Source: Saprospiraceae bacterium
Lineage (GTDB): Bacteria > Bacteroidota > Bacteroidia > Chitinophagales > Saprospiraceae
DNA length: 64,000 nucleotides
Direction of reading: 5' to 3'
NCBI GenBank assembly: GCA_019638385.1
Contig: JAHBTW010000006.1
Span: 186,001-250,000 of the forward strand
Of the stretch, positions 61,710-64,000 are shown in pieces (within the stretch, counting starts at the first letter, position 1; the number at the start of each line of letters is the position of its first letter). The notes under the pieces were generated by a model that was given only the letters and a program-made list of their open reading frames with translations, ran no database searches and was not told the origin of the DNA. A program made the position numbers and the translations under genes.

Positions 61710-63308
61710 TTATTTCTCTGAAAGCAGGCGCAGGAGCACGCCGTTGGTCCAGCCGAAGCCGTCTTGTACGGGGTATTCGCCGCCGCCGGCCTCTAAGGTC
61801 ATATCCAGCACGTTGTATTTTTCCACCATTTTGCCGGTGTTGCGATACACTTTTTCGTTGAGGGCAACCCAGCGACTGCGTACCTCATCGGCGAGGCGGG
61901 TATGGTTATAGTGCCGCAGCCCTTGAATGGTGATCCATTGCAGCGGCGCCCAGCCGTTGGGAGTGTCCCATTGTTGGCCCGTGTTGGTCAGGGTCGTCAC
62001 TACGCCGCCCGCTTTGAGGAAGTCTCGTTCGATGACCTGCGCGACAACAGTGGCCTGTGTGTCGTCGGCTATTTTGAAAAACAACGGATAGGCTCCCGCT
62101 AAGGACAACACCCCGGTAGGGCGCTCATTTTCAAAATCATAATCCATAAAAAAGCCGGCTTCTGCATTCCAGCAATAGCGCTGCAATGCCGCTTTACGCT
62201 CCGAAGCGAGACGGCCATAACGATCGGCCTGTTCGGTTTTTCCTGCGCGACGGGCATACGCTTCGAGCATGGCTTCCAAGTGGTAAAGCAGTGCGTTGAG
62301 GTCAACGGGTACGATGGCCGTGGTACGAATGGTGGACAGGTCCATTGGATCGCTCAGCCATCGGCTCGAAAAATCCCAGCCGGATTCGGCCCCGGCACGC
62401 AAGTCGAGAAAAACGGCCTGATCTTCACGAGGGCTATTTTGGGATGTCTCCAAATCTTCGCGATAACTCTCCGGTCTCGGTTTGTGGCGGTCGTCCCAGT
62501 AGCGGTTCAGCACGGAGCCGTCGGGCATACGGAGCACCCGGCGATGCGTCGGATTTTCTTCCGAAAGCCCGGCCCGACCATCCATCCAGAATGCATGCTC
62601 GCGCTCCAATTGCGGCAGGTAGCGCAGCGCAGCATCGGCGCCGTCCATTTCTTCGAGCACGCGCACCATCATGGAAAAGAAGGGCGGTTGCGAACGGCCG
62701 AGGTAATACGTTCGGTTGCCGTTGGGAATGAAGCCGACCGTGTCTATGAGGTAGGCGAAATTGTTGACCATGTTGCGCACAATGTCGGCCCGGCCGGCAG
62801 CCTGTAAGCCGAGGAGCGTAAAATAACTGTCCCAATAATACACCTCGCCGAATCGCCCGCCAGGCACGATGTAAGGATGCGGCAACGGAATGAGCGACCC
62901 CGCCTGCGCAGCATCATCGGGACGGCGGGTAAGTACCTCCCACAGCGCATCAATGTGCTCTGCGGCACTGCGACCGGGGTCGCTGACAAAGCCGGAGGCA
63001 TACGCTTTGGGCAGATCAAAATGTTCTGTGACGAATGCGCTCAGGTCGAATCCGGCGGCAGCGCCGGCAATGGCGTAACGCGCCATAATGGTGTCAGCGG
63101 GGAATTTGGGTGTACAGTCCACAAAGGTTTTGCCATCCGGGAAAATGCGATTCATCTGCACAGCATGAAAAAGATCGCCAAACAACTCATCGGGCGAACT
63201 GCGTTCCGGCGCCGACTCCCGCGCTTTATCCGATTCAGAACGACAAGCACTCAGGCCGAGCAGAGCGAGACAACACAGCAAAACAGCAGAGCGAAACAAC
63301 GGCATCAT
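61710..63308 (-). CDS. treA: alpha,alpha-trehalase (GH37), lipoprotein
   Basis: 532 residues. Lipobox in LLGLSACRSES, so it is a lipid-anchored envelope enzyme, usual for Bacteroidota. Both trehalase signatures are visible: PGGRFGEVYYWDSYFT and QWDTPNGWAPLQW. SRWLSDPMDL and FVTEHFDLP-type segments fit the (alpha/alpha)6 barrel. It hydrolyses trehalose to two glucose. The double ATG at 63303-63308 leaves the start uncertain by one codon. The following gene on the same strand is DUF4256. Confidence 0.94.
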   Translation of the reverse strand: MMPLFRSAVLLCCLALLGLSACRSESDKARESAPERSSPDELFGDLFHAVQMNRIFPDGKTFVDCTPKFPADTIMARYAIAGAAAGFDLSAFVTEHFDLPKAYASGFVSDPGRSAAEHIDALWEVLTRRPDDAAQAGSLIPLPHPYIVPGGRFGEVYYWDSYFTLLGLQAAGRADIVRNMVNNFAYLIDTVGFIPNGNRTYYLGRSQPPFFSMMVRVLEEMDGADAALRYLPQLEREHAFWMDGRAGLSEENPTHRRVLRMPDGSVLNRYWDDRHKPRPESYREDLETSQNSPREDQAVFLDLRAGAESGWDFSSRWLSDPMDLSTIRTTAIVPVDLNALLYHLEAMLEAYARRAGKTEQADRYGRLASERKAALQRYCWNAEAGFFMDYDFENERPTGVLSLAGAYPLFFKIADDTQATVVAQVIERDFLKAGGVVTTLTNTGQQWDTPNGWAPLQWITIQGLRHYNHTRLADEVRSRWVALNEKVYRNTGKMVEKYNVLDMTLEAGGGEYPVQDGFGWTNGVLLRLLSEK

Positions 63309-63429
63309 GGCAAACAGTTTTTGTGAACGGTTGAAGGGGCTAAGATACGGAAAAGGAAGGAATGCAGTAATGCAGCATCAGGATCGTGCTCAACCGGTTG
63401 GGATGTGTCGCAAGCCGGCTGCACAAAAT

Positions 63430-63987
63430 TCAAACCCTCAGCGATCCGCGAAAACCCCTGGCGCCATAATAAGATTCAGCCCAGTTGTGATACACAAAAA
63501 CATGGCCGAAGCGGCGGTCACAAAAGAGCGCGCCGCCGAGTTTTCTGATATCCGCAGGCGTTTTTACCCAGCTTGAGGTTTTTGTATCGAAATTTCCGAG
63601 TTGCTGCAGCGCCCGATACTGTTCTTCCGTCAACAGCTCAATACCCATATCCGCCGCCATTTCAACAGCGCTATTGTCCGGCTTATGTTCTTTTCTGGCC
63701 TCCAGCGCTTCGTGGTCGTAACAAATACTTCTGCGGCCTTTGGGGCTTTCCGCTGAACAATCAAAAAAAATGTATTCGCCCGTTTTTTTATCCTGTCCCA
63801 CCACATCCGGTTCGCCAGCGGTACCTTCCATTGCATAGAGCGACCACAGTTTTTCCGGGTTTGCTTCGAGTTTCGTTTGTATTTCAGCCCACTCAAGCCC
63901 TTTATGACGAGTCATGTTTTTTTCAAAACGGGCTTTTAATGCGCCGAGGAGCTCCTCACTTTCTTTTTGAGATAATTCTTTTTTCAT
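63430..63987 (-). CDS. DUF4256 domain-containing protein
   Basis: 185 residues, single domain. LGALKARFEKNMTRHKGLEW, EGTAGEPDVVGQDKKTGEYIF and SYYGARGFRGSLRV at the C-terminus are typical of DUF4256. Family members are small cytosolic proteins of unknown function found in many bacteria; the ARGFRG end is the most conserved part. Complete in the window; it starts 13 bases from the right edge. Confidence 0.87.
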   Translation of the reverse strand: MKKELSQKESEELLGALKARFEKNMTRHKGLEWAEIQTKLEANPEKLWSLYAMEGTAGEPDVVGQDKKTGEYIFFDCSAESPKGRRSICYDHEALEARKEHKPDNSAVEMAADMGIELLTEEQYRALQQLGNFDTKTSSWVKTPADIRKLGGALFCDRRFGHVFVYHNWAESYYGARGFRGSLRV

Positions 63988-64000
63988 GTTAAATTGTTTG

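Overview
The window is a chromosomal segment of a Bacteroidota bacterium, most likely from the Saprospirales/Chitinophagales side of the phylum. The evidence is the ribosomal cluster rpmB-rpmG-DUF4295-ftsY, three secreted proteins with C-terminal type IX secretion (T9SS) sorting domains, Bacteroidota-restricted families (DUF4175, DUF5723, S46 peptidase) and TAnnTTTG-type -7 promoter elements in place of sigma70 -10 boxes. Most genes are GC-rich. A few (the AlkB-like gene and the 39.0-40.8 kb block) are clearly more AT-rich. Assignments rest on reading motifs and translations; no database search was possible.

Layout. 0-5 kb: 3' part of rpoN, a DUF2147 protein, a small conserved protein, a Cys/Met-metabolism PLP enzyme and a photolyase. 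5-8.6 kb: a transposase scrap with a palindromic repeat, an AlkB-like dioxygenase, a DinB-like protein, tryptophan 2,3-dioxygenase and a lipoprotein. 8.6-15.5 kb: polA, a TlpA-like lipoprotein behind purL, and a Uma2 nuclease. 15.6-19.7 kb: a helicase with an N-terminal RelE-like domain and C-terminal ankyrin repeats, then an IS1-family element that cuts off the start of a RecF/SMC-like ATPase. 19.7-28.4 kb: cytochrome oxidase subunit III, membrane and envelope proteins, ruvC, a PLP decarboxylase and a T9SS beta-propeller. 28.4-29.3 kb: a decayed AbiE-type toxin-antitoxin pair. 29.4-38.9 kb: HD protein, M20 peptidase, an AAA/DUF4143 ATPase with a perfect 27-bp-arm palindrome at its start, PolX, ftsY, ribosomal genes, tRNA-Arg and hisB-hisC. 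39.0-41.2 kb: an AT-rich island with a frameshifted toxin-like gene and a lipoprotein. 41.2-64 kb: DPP7-type peptidase, acyltransferase, a T9SS metalloprotease bracketed by two copies of a MITE-like repeat, DUF4175, an RsbW-like kinase and ybeY, acyl-CoA dehydrogenase, a four-PDZ secreted protein, a beta-CASP nuclease, DUF5691, SRPBCC, an unassigned promoter-to-terminator unit, an AhpD-like protein, trehalase and DUF4256.

How it fits together. Most genes are housekeeping: replication and repair (polA, polX, ruvC, photolyase, AlkB), purine, histidine and tryptophan metabolism, envelope, and secreted proteolysis. The accessory parts sit in small islands, each marked by repeats. Three repeat types recur: a GAAGTCACTTCGAAGTGACTTC-type palindrome (three sites), heptanucleotide tandem repeats just upstream of several start codons, and a 0.28-0.40 kb MITE-like element with matching ends. 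The most interesting loci are the RelE-UvrD-ankyrin helicase with its operator-like palindrome, the palindrome-led DUF4143 ATPase, the toxin/lipoprotein island and the unassigned unit at 60.6-61.1 kb.
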